Notes: generated from the letters alone by a model not told the origin. A stretch of DNA of 64,000 nt from Brevundimonas sp. (GCF_027484365.1 NZ_JAIXTC010000007.1:216323-280322); one strand, 5' to 3'; positions 53,950 through 63,330 are shown, counted from the first letter of the stretch. Made by a program: numbers and translations.

Positions 53950-55041
53950 ATGACCGACGCGCCCGCGCCCAAGCCCGGCATCCTCGACATCGCCCCCTAT
54001 GTCGGCGGCAAGTCGTCGATCGTCGGCATCGCAGAGCCGATGAAACTGTCCTCGAACGAGAACGCGCTCGGCGCCGGCTCCAGGGCCCGCGAGGCCTTCG
54101 AGGCGGCCGTGAAGAACATCCACATCTATCCCGATGGCCGCGCCACGAAACTGCGCGCCGCCGTGTCGGAGCACCACGGGCTGGAGCCCGAACGGCTGAT
54201 CTTCGGCAACGGCTCGGACGAGGTTTTCGCCCTGCTGAACCAGGCCTATCTGACGGCGGGCGACAACATCGTCACCGGCCAGTACGGCTTCCTCGCCTAT
54301 CGGATCAGCGCCCTGGGCTGCGAGGCCCAGGTCAAGCTGGCGCCCGAACCGGGCTACAAGGCCGAGGTCGACGCCCTGCTCGAACAGGTCGATGAGCGGA
54401 CGAAGATCGTCTACGTCTCCAACCCGTCTAACCCGACCGGCAGCTACAACTCGGGCGAGGAGATCCGTCGCCTGCACGAGGCCCTGCCGGCCCACGTCCT
54501 TCTGGTCGTCGACGAGGCCTATGCCGAGTTCGTCACCGAGGCCGACTGGGAGACAGCCTTCCCGCTGGCGCGCGACGCCTCGAACATCGTCGTCACGCGC
54601 ACCTTCTCGAAGATCCACGGCCTCGGCGGCCTCCGCATCGGCTTCGGCTACGCGCCCCTGGCCGTGGCTGAGGCGGTCGACCGCATCCGCCTGCCGTTCA
54701 ACGTCTCGGTGCCCGGCCTCGACGCGGCCACCGCCGCCCTCGGGGACGAGGCGCACCAGAAGGCGTCACGCGACCTGGTCCAGACCTGGCGTCCGCGCCT
54801 GACCCAGGCCATCCGCGGCTTCGGCTTCGAGGTCCTGCCCTCGGCGGGCAACTTCGTCCTGGTCCTGTTCCGGGACGAGAAACGGAACGCAGCGGCTGCC
54901 AGCGACTACCTGAACTCCAAAGGGATCATCGTCCGCCCGGTCGGCGGCTACGGCATCCACGACGGCCTGCGCATCACCGTGGGCACCGAGGACCAGAACC
55001 GCGCGGTCCTCGATGCTCTCAGCGAGTTCGCCGCGACCTAG
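53950..55041 (+). CDS. hisC: histidinol-phosphate aminotransferase
   Basis: PLP-dependent class II aminotransferase of histidine synthesis, and in some alphaproteobacteria also of aromatic amino acids. 363 residues: NPSNPTGS near residue 158, VDEAYAEF near 190 and the Schiff-base Lys in TFSKIHGLGGLRIGFGY near 220. SSNENALG near the N-terminus completes the substrate pocket. It overlaps the isochorismatase 3' end by 4 nt. Confidence 0.93.
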   Translation: MTDAPAPKPGILDIAPYVGGKSSIVGIAEPMKLSSNENALGAGSRAREAFEAAVKNIHIYPDGRATKLRAAVSEHHGLEPERLIFGNGSDEVFALLNQAYLTAGDNIVTGQYGFLAYRISALGCEAQVKLAPEPGYKAEVDALLEQVDERTKIVYVSNPSNPTGSYNSGEEIRRLHEALPAHVLLVVDEAYAEFVTEADWETAFPLARDASNIVVTRTFSKIHGLGGLRIGFGYAPLAVAEAVDRIRLPFNVSVPGLDAATAALGDEAHQKASRDLVQTWRPRLTQAIRGFGFEVLPSAGNFVLVLFRDEKRNAAAASDYLNSKGIIVRPVGGYGIHDGLRITVGTEDQNRAVLDALSEFAAT

Positions 55042-55763
55042 TTGCGGGGCAACTGCATGCCATGGCCGTCCGGGGTGGTGTCGTTCACCACACCGGTGGT
55101 CGAGGCGGGCCAGTGGGCCTGGATGATGCCCATCATGCCCTGACCGTACTGTGCGTTGGCGAAATCCTTGCCGAGACTGGTCAGGATGGTCAGCCATCCG
55201 CCGGTCACGGCGCCGGCGGACCGCATGGTGGCCAGCGCGTCCGCCTCCGCCAGCGCGCTGTTGGATCCCGACACGTCGGAGATCACATAGACGCTGTATC
55301 CGGCCCGCCTCAGGTCCAGCACCGTCTGGAGCGTGCAGTTGTCGATCGAGATGCCGCCGATCACGATCGTCTTGCGGCCCGTACCGGCCAGCCATGCGGC
55401 GACCTCAGGCGTGTAGCCGGACACTCCTGTCCGGTTGAAGCGGTGGATGTCGTGCGTCACGTTGTCCGTGATCTCGGGCAGGAACGTGCCGTAGTAGTCG
55501 TTCTCCTCGCCCAGAACGACCGTCGGCACCTTGAACAGCGGGTTGAACTTGGCGAAGGCGGTGATGTTGTTCCGGAACTGGGGTCCCGGGATCGTGGTGA
55601 TCAGGTTGTCCAGGCCGGTCACGTAATCCACATAGATCAGCACGGTGTCGTCGACGTCGGGGACGGCAAGGGCGGCGACCGCGTCGCGGCTCTGGGCGTG
55701 CGAAGGGCCTGCGGCGAGGGCCAGCATCAAGGCAGTGGAGAGGGTCAGGATCAATGGGCGCAT
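55038..55763 (-). CDS. secreted isochorismatase-like cysteine hydrolase
   Basis: A 241-residue hydrolase of the isochorismatase fold with a cleavable signal peptide (to about residue 23, SHAQS), which is unusual for this mostly cytosolic family. The triad is Asp in YVDYVTGLD, a Lys near TGRKTIVIGG and Cys in SIDNCTLQTVLDLRRAGY. The start ATG reads MRPLILTL. Divergent from an AraC-type regulator, whose product likely controls it. Possibly a periplasmic amidase. Confidence 0.82.
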   Translation of the reverse strand: MRPLILTLSTALMLALAAGPSHAQSRDAVAALAVPDVDDTVLIYVDYVTGLDNLITTIPGPQFRNNITAFAKFNPLFKVPTVVLGEENDYYGTFLPEITDNVTHDIHRFNRTGVSGYTPEVAAWLAGTGRKTIVIGGISIDNCTLQTVLDLRRAGYSVYVISDVSGSNSALAEADALATMRSAGAVTGGWLTILTSLGKDFANAQYGQGMMGIIQAHWPASTTGVVNDTTPDGHGMQLPRN

Positions 55764-55807
55764 CTTCGAGTTCCTCGGTGAACGGCCCGTCAGCCGGGCG
55801 ACGGACA

Positions 55808-56662
55808 GTGTCCGGGCCGGGAGAAACACGCGCGCCCGATCCTGCGTGGGTCGAGCTCAATCCTGCGGGATTGGGGGAAGGCGCCCGCCTTCGACGCCTT
55901 GCCCGACCCAACGGTCCGGTCCGTCTGGAAGCGGGGGACGGCCTTCAACTGGCGGTCCGCATCAATCTCGTGGCGCGCGAGCGGTCGATGGAACGCCCGG
56001 ACGCTGCCCGGCTCAAGGCCTGCGTGGCGCCCGACTACTACCTGCTGGCTCCGGCAGGCGAGGAGCACGTCCTGGCAGCGCATTCAGCGCAGGACGTGCT
56101 CCTCCTGTCGATCCCGCCCGAGGCCTTTCGCCGAAGAGGGTTCGAGAGCCGGAGCTGTCCGCTGTCGCCGTTGCGCGGCCGGGTCCTGGTCGATCCTCTG
56201 GTGACCGGTCTCGTTGAGCAACTGGCCCAGTCTGTATTGCCTGAGGATCAGGCCCTGAACGCCGCCGTCCTGGATACGCTCGTCCTCACTCTGGTCCGTA
56301 TCGCCCGGACGCACGCCCGTGACACCACGCGCGGCGGGCTGACGGCGCGGCAGCTTGGGGTCGTGCGCGACCATGTCGAAGCGAGACTGGATCGGCCGAT
56401 ACGGAACGCCGACCTCGCCGCCCTGACCGGCCTGTCGCCCTTCCATTTCGCGCGGTCGTTCAAGGAGTCGATGGGAGCGCCGCCGGCGAGCTGGATACGG
56501 CTGCGGCGCCTGACGGTGGCCCAGCGCCTTCTGGCCGAAAGGTCACGCTCCATCACCGATGTGGCCGCGGCGGTCGGCTACGACAGCCCCAGCCGGTTTG
56601 CCCGGGCCTTCCGTGATGCGACCGGCGTCTCGCCCAGTCAGTTTCGGCGGACTCAGGCCTGA
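55808..56662 (+). CDS. AraC-family transcriptional regulator
   Basis: A regulator of about 284 residues: an N-terminal cupin-like sensor region and a C-terminal double helix-turn-helix domain (VRDHVEARLDRPIRNADLA...LTGLSPFHFARSFKESMG...VGYDSPSRFARAFRDATGVSPSQFRR). The GTG at 55808 is proposed. The alternative ATG at 55754 would overlap the start of the divergent isochorismatase, leaving no room for promoters. Likely activates or represses that secreted hydrolase. Confidence 0.85.
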   Translation: MSGPGETRAPDPAWVELNPAGLGEGARLRRLARPNGPVRLEAGDGLQLAVRINLVARERSMERPDAARLKACVAPDYYLLAPAGEEHVLAAHSAQDVLLLSIPPEAFRRRGFESRSCPLSPLRGRVLVDPLVTGLVEQLAQSVLPEDQALNAAVLDTLVLTLVRIARTHARDTTRGGLTARQLGVVRDHVEARLDRPIRNADLAALTGLSPFHFARSFKESMGAPPASWIRLRRLTVAQRLLAERSRSITDVAAAVGYDSPSRFARAFRDATGVSPSQFRRTQA

Positions 56663-57354
56663 AGCAAGGCGTTCGACGCCGTCTCGATCCGCAGTTCCAG
56701 CTCGGCCATGAAGGGCGCGCGCTTCAGGTTCGCCTCGATCGGCGGCAGGAATTCATAAACGACCGTGCCCGGGTAGCGCCGGAAGCCGTGCGCGGGCCAG
56801 TGGACTCCGGCGTTGGTCGCGACGGGCCAGCAAGGGACCTCGAGGTCGCGGTACAGCGCCGCGACGCCGGGCTTGTAGTCAGGGACGGCGCCCACGGGGG
56901 CGCGGGTCCCTTCCGGGAAGATCCAGATCTGGCGACCTTCAGCAGAGCGTTCCCGGGCCTGTTTGACCATGTCGCGCAAGGCCTTGGAGGCGGCGGACCG
57001 GTCCACCGAGATCATCTTCGTCTTCCAGGCGAACCAGCCGAAGAAGGGCAGGATCATCAGCTCCTTCTTGGTGATGATGCAGGGGTCGTCCAGCACCACG
57101 AAGGGGATGATGATGTCGAGCATGCCCTGGTGCTTGCAGGCCACCAGGGCCCGGCCGGTCGGGCGGTGCTCCAGTCCGCGGAACTCGACCTCGATGCCGG
57201 CGATCCAGTCGAGGCCCAGCAGAACGAAGCGCGCCCACATCTTGACGACGCCCAGGGCGTAGCGATGCGGCAACACCAGCGCCGGCGACATCCCGACTGC
57301 GAAAATCGCCAGCGAAAGATAGAGCCAGGCCACGAAGACCAGGGAGCGGATCAT
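56653..57354 (-). CDS. plsC: 1-acyl-sn-glycerol-3-phosphate acyltransferase
   Basis: Makes phosphatidic acid in the inner membrane. 233 residues with an N-terminal membrane helix. The family motifs are CKHQGMLD (the HX4D box, near residue 74), KKELMILPFFGW, and IFPEGTRAP near residue 145. It is the last gene of the ftsE-ftsX-ydcF-plsC operon on the minus strand and begins 2 nt after ydcF. The stop overlaps the AraC gene by 10 nt. Confidence 0.92.
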   Translation of the reverse strand: MIRSLVFVAWLYLSLAIFAVGMSPALVLPHRYALGVVKMWARFVLLGLDWIAGIEVEFRGLEHRPTGRALVACKHQGMLDIIIPFVVLDDPCIITKKELMILPFFGWFAWKTKMISVDRSAASKALRDMVKQARERSAEGRQIWIFPEGTRAPVGAVPDYKPGVAALYRDLEVPCWPVATNAGVHWPAHGFRRYPGTVVYEFLPPIEANLKRAPFMAELELRIETASNALLQA

Positions 57355-57356
57355 GT

Positions 57357-58007
57357 TCACTGGCTGTCGGCCTTCGGCGCGGGCGAGTCTTCGGCGGGTG
57401 TTTCGATGGACGGCCGCTCGTTGTGTCCGGTCACCCTGTGCAGCGCTTCGCGGCCGAGGACCGCAAGGTATTTGACATACTCCAGCGTCATCCGGCGCGC
57501 GGTCACCGCCGCACGCCACCAGCGTGAGTTGTCCAGCGAGGGCGTCGACACCGCATAGGGAGTCAGCTCGAGATCCGGTGCGGCGCTGCGCAGCTCCAGA
57601 AGCGAACGCGGCATGTGGTAGTCAGAGGTGACGACGATCAGACTGTCATAGCCCTTGGCGCGGGCCCAGGCGGCGATCTCCTGGGCATTGCCGTTGGTGG
57701 TCTCGGCTTCGAAGCCGAGGTCGACGCAGCAGTTGAACAGGCGGTTGGAGCCCGGCGTCAGTTCGCGCAACTCCTGGCGGCGGACCTCGCGGTTGACGCC
57801 GGAGATCAGGACGCGTTCGCCCTTGTCCTGCTCCAGAAGCCGGATCGCGGCGTTGACGCGTTCGGCCGATGGTCCGGTCAGGGCGACGATGCCGTCGGCC
57901 CGCTCTGGTTCGGGCGCAGGCGTGAAGCCGCGCACCCGGTCGGCGAAGGCGAACAACCCCACCAGCCAGATCAGGGCCACGATGCCCACAAGCGCCAGAA
58001 ACTTCAT
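57357..58007 (-). CDS. YdcF-family (DUF218) membrane protein
   Basis: A 216-residue protein with one N-terminal membrane helix (FLALVGIVALIWLVGLFAF) and a DUF218 domain. DGIVALTGPSAERVNAAIRLLE, ERVLISGVN and NGNAQEIAAWARAKGYDSLIVVTSDYHMPRSLLE are the canonical blocks. DUF218 proteins (YdcF, SanA, ElyC) act in envelope or peptidoglycan homeostasis. It sits in the ftsEX operon. Pro/Glu-rich C-terminal tail. Confidence 0.88.
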   Translation of the reverse strand: MKFLALVGIVALIWLVGLFAFADRVRGFTPAPEPERADGIVALTGPSAERVNAAIRLLEQDKGERVLISGVNREVRRQELRELTPGSNRLFNCCVDLGFEAETTNGNAQEIAAWARAKGYDSLIVVTSDYHMPRSLLELRSAAPDLELTPYAVSTPSLDNSRWWRAAVTARRMTLEYVKYLAVLGREALHRVTGHNERPSIETPAEDSPAPKADSQ

Positions 58008-58015
58008 GCTTGATC

Positions 58016-58948
58016 CTAGCCGCCGACCTGGGACGCGCCAAGCCTCGCCATCTCCCGCCCTGCGCCTAGTTGCGCCGCAACAAGCGCCACCGTAGCCGCG
58101 ACCAGCGGGCATGGCGAGAGCATGAGAATGTCGACCCAGGCGACAGGCAGGGCGGGGGTCAATCCTGCCGATCCGCCGAGGACTCGCAGGAGGGCGAGGA
58201 GAACGATTGCGGTCGCCGATCCGGCCGCTCCGGAGATCAGGGCCAGCAGGGCGAACCGCCTCTGGAACAGCCAGACAATGGAGGCGTCGGTCGCGCCCGA
58301 CAGGCTGAGGGTTTCGATGACGGAGCGACGTGCCTGAAGGCCCGCCCGGACGGCGTAGATGATGGCCGCGCCGGCCGCGAAAGCCGTGGTCAGGAATGCG
58401 GCGAGGGCGAGGATGCTGATCAGCATCGCGGACCGTTCGACCTCGCCGCGCCACAGGCTGTGGTCGTCGACGGTGGCGTCCAGCCCGGCCTCGGCCAGGG
58501 CGCGGCCCAGGGTCAGGGCGCTGGCGGGAGCCTCCCTGTCGAGGCGGACTGTGACCAGATAGGGCAGGGGCAGGTCGGCCAGCACGGCCTCTCCCATCCA
58601 TGGACGCAGCAGGGCCTCGGCGGTCTCGCGGTCCATGGCGGCGGCTTCGGCCACCCCGTCGACCCCGGCCAGGGTTTCGGCGGCGCGGGCGGCGGCCGTA
58701 TCGCCGCTCTCGCCGACGCGGGGCCGGACCTGGACAGTGGCTTCCGCGCGAAGCTCTCGTGCCCAGCCGTGCGCCGCCCGGTCCGCAGCGACGGCGCCGA
58801 CCGCTGCAAGACAGGCGAGGAAGCAGAGGACGGCGATCACGGCGCCCAGCCAGCGCTCTCCGGCCGCGTCACGGGGCAAGAGGTCGCTCTCGGGCCGGGC
58901 CGGGCGGCGAGACGGGCCGGGGCCGAACAGGGTGGACCAGCGGATCAA
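58016..58948 (-). CDS. ftsX: cell division protein FtsX
   Basis: Membrane half of the FtsEX complex that couples cell-wall hydrolases to division. 310 residues: an N-terminal helix (about 34-54), a periplasmic domain (to about 170) with the FtsX core region RVGESGDTAAARAAETL, and three more helices with SRSVIETLSLSGATDASI in the coupling loop. It overlaps ftsE by 4 nt. Sequence is more diverged than FtsE, as usual. Confidence 0.9.
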   Translation of the reverse strand: MIRWSTLFGPGPSRRPARPESDLLPRDAAGERWLGAVIAVLCFLACLAAVGAVAADRAAHGWARELRAEATVQVRPRVGESGDTAAARAAETLAGVDGVAEAAAMDRETAEALLRPWMGEAVLADLPLPYLVTVRLDREAPASALTLGRALAEAGLDATVDDHSLWRGEVERSAMLISILALAAFLTTAFAAGAAIIYAVRAGLQARRSVIETLSLSGATDASIVWLFQRRFALLALISGAAGSATAIVLLALLRVLGGSAGLTPALPVAWVDILMLSPCPLVAATVALVAAQLGAGREMARLGASQVGG

Positions 58949-59655
58949 GTCGCGGCCCCTGAAATGCGGCCGTCCCTCAGGACCAGCCGCCGAGCGCCTG
59001 ATCTCTGCGCCAGGGCTTCGTCGTGGCTGGCGATCAGCACTGTGGCGCCCAGCCGGTTGAGGGCCTGGAACAGCTTCAGCAATCGGTCGGCCATGGCCGG
59101 GTCGACGCTGCCGGTCGGCTCATCGGCCAGAATCAGGTCCGGCCTGGCCATGACCGCGCGGGCGATGGCGAGCCGCTGTTTCTCGCCGCCGGACAGGGCC
59201 GTCGGCAGGGCGTTCGCCCGGGCCGCCAGCCCGACCCAGGCCAGCATCTCCTCGACGTCGGCGGCGTAGTCGGAGCGTTTCCCGCCCCTGACGCGCAGCG
59301 GCAGGGCGGCGTTGTCGAAGACGCTGAGATGATCCAGCAGGCGAAAGTCCTGGAACACCACCCCCATACGTCGACGCCAGTCAGGCCGGTCTTTCGACGA
59401 GACCTCCGTGACGTCCTGCCCGAAGAGCGAGATCCGCCCGCCCGTGGGGCGATCCGCGAGAGTCAGAAGACGCAGCAGAGACGACTTTCCCGCCCCGGAC
59501 GCGCCGGTAAGGAAGTGGAAAGAGCCGCGGGGCAAGATGAGGTTAACGTCCCGCAGCACGTCGGGCGATTCGGCATAGCTGAAGCTCACCGCCGACAGGC
59601 GGACGGTTTCGGGCGAAGGCGCGGATTCGGCGGCGCGACGGGGCGACTGAGGCAT
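58945..59655 (-). CDS. ftsE: cell division ATP-binding protein FtsE
   Basis: ABC ATPase of the FtsEX complex. 236 residues with Walker A TGASGAGKSSLLR (near 51), Q-loop VFQDFRLLDHLSVFDN, signature LSGGEKQRLAIARA and Walker B DLILADEPTG. The downstream ftsX ATG overlaps its stop by 4 nt. First gene of the operon, divergent from a zinc-ribbon protein. Confidence 0.94.
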   Translation of the reverse strand: MPQSPRRAAESAPSPETVRLSAVSFSYAESPDVLRDVNLILPRGSFHFLTGASGAGKSSLLRLLTLADRPTGGRISLFGQDVTEVSSKDRPDWRRRMGVVFQDFRLLDHLSVFDNAALPLRVRGGKRSDYAADVEEMLAWVGLAARANALPTALSGGEKQRLAIARAVMARPDLILADEPTGSVDPAMADRLLKLFQALNRLGATVLIASHDEALAQRSGARRLVLRDGRISGAAT

Positions 59656-59732
59656 CGATTGTTTTCGTTAGGACCGGAGCGCATCGCGTTCCGACAGGAG
59701 GGGGCCGGCGAGCGGCCTCGCAGTCAGCGACC

Positions 59733-60680
59733 ATGATACTGACCTGCCCGTCCTGCGCCACCAGCTATTTCGCCCCCGACGGCGCCATTCCGCCCGGCGG
59801 ACGCAAGGTCCGCTGCCAGTCCTGCGCCCATGTCTGGCACGGGATGCCGACGGACGAGCCGCTGGAGCTCACGGCCGAGAGCGCGCCGGCCGCCGCCCCG
59901 GCCGTCGCGCCGGAGGCCCGAACGTTCGACGACGCGCCGCCCGTCGCGCCGGAGACGCCGGCGCCTGAGCTGCCCAAGGCTTTTCGGGCCCGTGCCGAGC
60001 AGCAGCGTCGCCTTCGTCGCGCCGCGACCCATGGCGCGGTCTGGGCCGGGCTGGCCAGCCTGTTCGTCGGCCTGATCGGCGCCGGATGGCTGTTCCGCGT
60101 CGAAGTGGTCGAGATGTATCCCCGCGCCGCCGCCGCCTACGCCATGGTCGGGACGCCGGTGAACGCCATCGGGCTGGAGTTCGAGGCCGTGACCGCCAAG
60201 GCCGTGGCCGATCGTCCGGACATGGTCATGGTGTCGGGCGCCCTTAGGAACGTCCGCGATCGGGAGATCGTCGCTCCGCCGGTGCGGGTCGCCTTGCTGG
60301 ACGCCCACGGCGCCGAGGTTGGCCATGCCCTGATCGAGCTCGAAGGGGCCCCCGTGCTGCCGGGCGGGGTCAAGGGGTTCGCGGCCCTGATCCGCGATCC
60401 GGGGGCGCACGGCGTCGATGTCGGCGTCGACTTCGCCCGGGACGGTGCCGAGCCTGAGGCTCATGGGGCCGGTCACGAAGCGGCTCCGGCCCACGCGCGT
60501 CCTCTGCCGACGCCCGACGAGCACGGAATGCGTCCCGCCCTGATCGAGGAGGCCCCGACCACGCATGAGGCGCCGGTCGAGGCGGAGCCCGTCCATGCCG
60601 AACCGGCGCATGATGCGGCGGAAGGACATGGGGCTATCGACAGCCATGGGGCCGAGGCGGTATCCGCCTCGCATGGCTGA
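59733..60680 (+). CDS. MJ0042-type zinc-ribbon membrane protein
   Basis: A 315-residue protein. Zinc ribbon at the N-terminus (CPSC at residues 5-8 and CQSCAHVW at 29-36), typical of MJ0042/DUF3426 proteins in alphaproteobacteria. A Pro/Ala region and one membrane helix (about 105-125) follow, then an extracytoplasmic beta domain with ALRNVRDREIVAPPVRVALL. The tail is His/Glu/Ala-rich. Its stop lies inside the next start. Confidence 0.85.
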   Translation: MILTCPSCATSYFAPDGAIPPGGRKVRCQSCAHVWHGMPTDEPLELTAESAPAAAPAVAPEARTFDDAPPVAPETPAPELPKAFRARAEQQRRLRRAATHGAVWAGLASLFVGLIGAGWLFRVEVVEMYPRAAAAYAMVGTPVNAIGLEFEAVTAKAVADRPDMVMVSGALRNVRDREIVAPPVRVALLDAHGAEVGHALIELEGAPVLPGGVKGFAALIRDPGAHGVDVGVDFARDGAEPEAHGAGHEAAPAHARPLPTPDEHGMRPALIEEAPTTHEAPVEAEPVHAEPAHDAAEGHGAIDSHGAEAVSASHG

Positions 60681-61206
60681 AGCTCCCCCGACGCCCACCG
60701 TCCTTCTCTCCGAAGCCGAAATCGGCAGGATCGTCGCCGATCTGGCCGAACGGATCGCCCCCGTCATCGACGACGACACGGTCGCAGTGGTCCTGCTGAC
60801 CGGCGGTCTGTGGTTCGCGGCCGACCTGACCCGGGCCCTGTCGCGGATCGGGCGTCAGGTCCGGTTCGACGCCCTGTGGCTGGCCTCCTATGGCGACGGG
60901 CAATCCAGCCGGGGCCGGATCGACGTCCACGCCCCTTTCCAGCGGACGCTTCAGGGCCGCAAGGTGCTGATCCTGGACGACGTGTTCGATACCGGCCTGT
61001 CCCTGGCGGAGGCGGTGCGCCACGCGAAGGAAGCCGGGGCTGCCGAGGTCCTGACCTGTGTCTTCGCCCGCAAGCCCTGGCCGGAGCCGCGTGCGCCGGA
61101 GCCGGACTTCGTCGGCTGGGAGGCCCCCAACCGGTTTCTGGTCGGCTACGGCCTTGACCATGCCGGCGCGATGCGGGGCCTTCCGGACATCTGCGCCCTG
61201 GACTAG
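60673..61206 (+). CDS. phosphoribosyltransferase (hypoxanthine/xanthine type)
   Basis: A 177-residue PRTase. The PRPP-binding motif VLILDDVFDTGLSLAEA (about 98-114) is complete, and VVLLTGGLWFAADL near residue 40 is the pyrophosphate loop. The C-terminal PDFVGWEAPNRFLVGYGLD matches hypoxanthine-guanine types. Its ATG overlaps the zinc-ribbon gene stop by 8 nt. Purine base salvage is the likely role. Confidence 0.88.
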   Translation: MAEAPPTPTVLLSEAEIGRIVADLAERIAPVIDDDTVAVVLLTGGLWFAADLTRALSRIGRQVRFDALWLASYGDGQSSRGRIDVHAPFQRTLQGRKVLILDDVFDTGLSLAEAVRHAKEAGAAEVLTCVFARKPWPEPRAPEPDFVGWEAPNRFLVGYGLDHAGAMRGLPDICALD

Positions 61207-63119
61207 GCTGAGCCGAGCAAGGCGGCCAGAACGCCTTCCCCGTAACGATCGATCTTGGACTGGCCGACCCCGGAGATCGCGGCGAGGGCGTCGAGGGAGC
61301 CCGGTTCGCGCTGGGCGATCTCCAGCAGGGTCTTGTCCTGGAAGATGACATAGGGCGGGACGTGCTGTTCGGCGGCGCGGTCGCGACGCCAGGCCCGCAG
61401 GGTCTCGAAGCGGGCGCGGACGTCGGCGTCGAGCGCCTCGACGGCGGCGTTCCGGTCGTTGCGCGTGCGGGTCCTTGGATTGCCCGACCGGGTTCCCGCG
61501 TCGAAGCCGGGGGGCGTGCGGCGGACCTCGACGGCGACTTCCCCGCGATAGACGGCGCGGACGCGCTCTGCGTCGCCGAGACCGACCAGCGGCTTGCCGT
61601 CGTTCGGGTCCTCCAGCAACAGGCCCTCGAACATCAGGTGGTCGACGATGTCGCGCCAGCCGCTGGGGGCGATGTCCTTGCCGATGCCCCAGGTGGAGAG
61701 ATCGGACTCCCAGGGCTGGACGTCCTTCGTCTTGCCCAGAAGGTGATCGACGATCCGGCCCTTGCCGAACCGGCCACCGAGACGCTGGACCGCCGCCAGA
61801 GCCTTCTGGGCCGGGACCGTGGCGTCGTAGAGGGCGGGCGGGTCGGAACAGACGTCGCAGACGCCGCAGGGGCCGGCGTCCGTTTCTCCGAAATAGCGGC
61901 GCACGGTCTGGGGGCGACAGACGGCGCCGTCGAGCATGGCGAACAGCCGGCGCGCCTTGGCCACCTGCACCTGTTTGACCTCCTCGGCCATCGGGCGGCT
62001 GTCGAGGCGTTTGAGGGTCCAGGCGATGTCGGACGGGCCGTACAGGGTGATGCCCTCGGCCGGTTCGCCGTCTCGGCCGGCGCGGCCGATTTCCTGCCAG
62101 TAGGCCTCCAGCGAGCCCGGCGGATCGGCGTGGATGACGAAGCGGACGTCGGCCTTGTCGACCCCCATGCCGAAGGCGATGGTCGCGACCATCACCGCGC
62201 CGTCTTCGGCGAGAAAGCGTTCGAGGCGTTTGTCGCGCTCCTGACCCGGCATGCCGGCGTGATAGGCGATGGCGTTGGTTCCCGCCGCCTTCAGGGCGTC
62301 GGCGACGCGCTCGCAGCCGTCGCGCGATCCGCAGTAGACGACCCCGGACTGGCCTTTCCGGGCGCGGACCAGTTCGATCACATGGGCGTCGGTCTTGGCC
62401 CGCGAAGCGCTTTCCTTGCGGATGGCCGAGAGCTGCAGGTTCGGACGGGCGAAGCTGTCGACGAAGACGGCCGCGTGTTCGAGATGCAGCGACGCCAGGA
62501 TGTCGTCGCGGGTGCGGGCGTCGGCGGTGGCGGTGACGGCGATGCGCGGGACGCCCGGGAAGAGCTCCCCGAGCCGGCCCAGGGTCCGGTAGTCGGGACG
62601 GAAGTCGTGGCCCCACTGGGAGACGCAGTGGGCCTCGTCGATGGCGATCAGCGACAGGGGCAGGTCGCGCAGCCGGTCGGTCAGGGCGCCCGAGGCAAGA
62701 CCTTCGGGGGAGACGTAGAGCAGGTCCAGTTCCCCGGAACGGGCGGCCCGCAGGACGGTGGTGCGCTCGTCCAGCGACAGGCCGGAATCGAGCCGGGCGG
62801 CGGCCACGCCCTGCTGTTTCAGCGCCTCGACCTGGTCGGTCATCAGGGCGATCAGGGGCGAGATGACGAGGCCGAGACCGGGGCGCAGGATGGCCGGGAT
62901 CTGATAGCAGACAGACTTGCCGCCCCCGGTCGGCAGGACGGCGAGGACGTCGCGCCCGGCCATGATCTCGGACACGACCCGGGCCTGCAGCCCCCGGAAA
63001 TCGGCGTGACCCCAGACCCGCTCCAGCGTCTGCCGCGCGGCGTCGAGGCCGGGCAGGGATGTCTGTGAGTCGGCGAGCATCGGCGGCTTGTGCCCGATCT
63101 GTTCCGGGGTGTCATCCAT
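61203..63119 (-). CDS. recQ: ATP-dependent DNA helicase RecQ
   Basis: A 638-residue RecQ. Walker A LPTGGGKSVCYQ near residue 63, DEAHCVSQWGHDFRPDY near 160, motif V IAFGMGVDKADVR and motif VI QEIGRAGRDGEP form the core. The Zn-binding RQC Cys are in CGVCDVCS, and the HRDC domain near 555-635 ends in ISGVGQSKIDRYGEG. Start is the ATG reading MDDTPEQI; the region upstream of it is repeats. Genome-stability helicase. Confidence 0.96.
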   Translation of the reverse strand: MDDTPEQIGHKPPMLADSQTSLPGLDAARQTLERVWGHADFRGLQARVVSEIMAGRDVLAVLPTGGGKSVCYQIPAILRPGLGLVISPLIALMTDQVEALKQQGVAAARLDSGLSLDERTTVLRAARSGELDLLYVSPEGLASGALTDRLRDLPLSLIAIDEAHCVSQWGHDFRPDYRTLGRLGELFPGVPRIAVTATADARTRDDILASLHLEHAAVFVDSFARPNLQLSAIRKESASRAKTDAHVIELVRARKGQSGVVYCGSRDGCERVADALKAAGTNAIAYHAGMPGQERDKRLERFLAEDGAVMVATIAFGMGVDKADVRFVIHADPPGSLEAYWQEIGRAGRDGEPAEGITLYGPSDIAWTLKRLDSRPMAEEVKQVQVAKARRLFAMLDGAVCRPQTVRRYFGETDAGPCGVCDVCSDPPALYDATVPAQKALAAVQRLGGRFGKGRIVDHLLGKTKDVQPWESDLSTWGIGKDIAPSGWRDIVDHLMFEGLLLEDPNDGKPLVGLGDAERVRAVYRGEVAVEVRRTPPGFDAGTRSGNPRTRTRNDRNAAVEALDADVRARFETLRAWRRDRAAEQHVPPYVIFQDKTLLEIAQREPGSLDALAAISGVGQSKIDRYGEGVLAALLGSA

Positions 63120-63147
63120 CAGCGGCCTGGCCGGACTCCAAAACACC

Positions 63148-63180
63148 GTCCGAAGCGTCCGAAGCGTCCGAAGCGTTCGG
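63148..63180 (-). repeat. 9-bp tandem repeat array (GTCCGAAGC type)
   Basis: Three and a half direct nonamers (GTCCGAAGC at 63148, 63157 and 63166) with CCGGACTCCAAAACACC before them, the mirror of the array and spacer at 52042-52135. It lies 29 nt upstream of the recQ start and would fall in its 5' untranslated region. Confidence 0.85.
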
Positions 63181-63330
63181 GGAAGGGCATCCAGACTCCG
63201 GAAATTGGAGTCCGGATCGTCCACTGAGTCTAGCCGGGTGCGGGTTCACGATGGCGATGTCAAAGACCGGAGCCATTGTCCCACGGTTTGCGGAGGCGGT
63301 CGGGATAAAGGCTCTCGATGGAGCCGGGCT

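Noticed and set aside
61362..63068. 568-codon plus-strand frame
   Set aside because: Antisense shadow of recQ; composition typical of reverse-strand reading.
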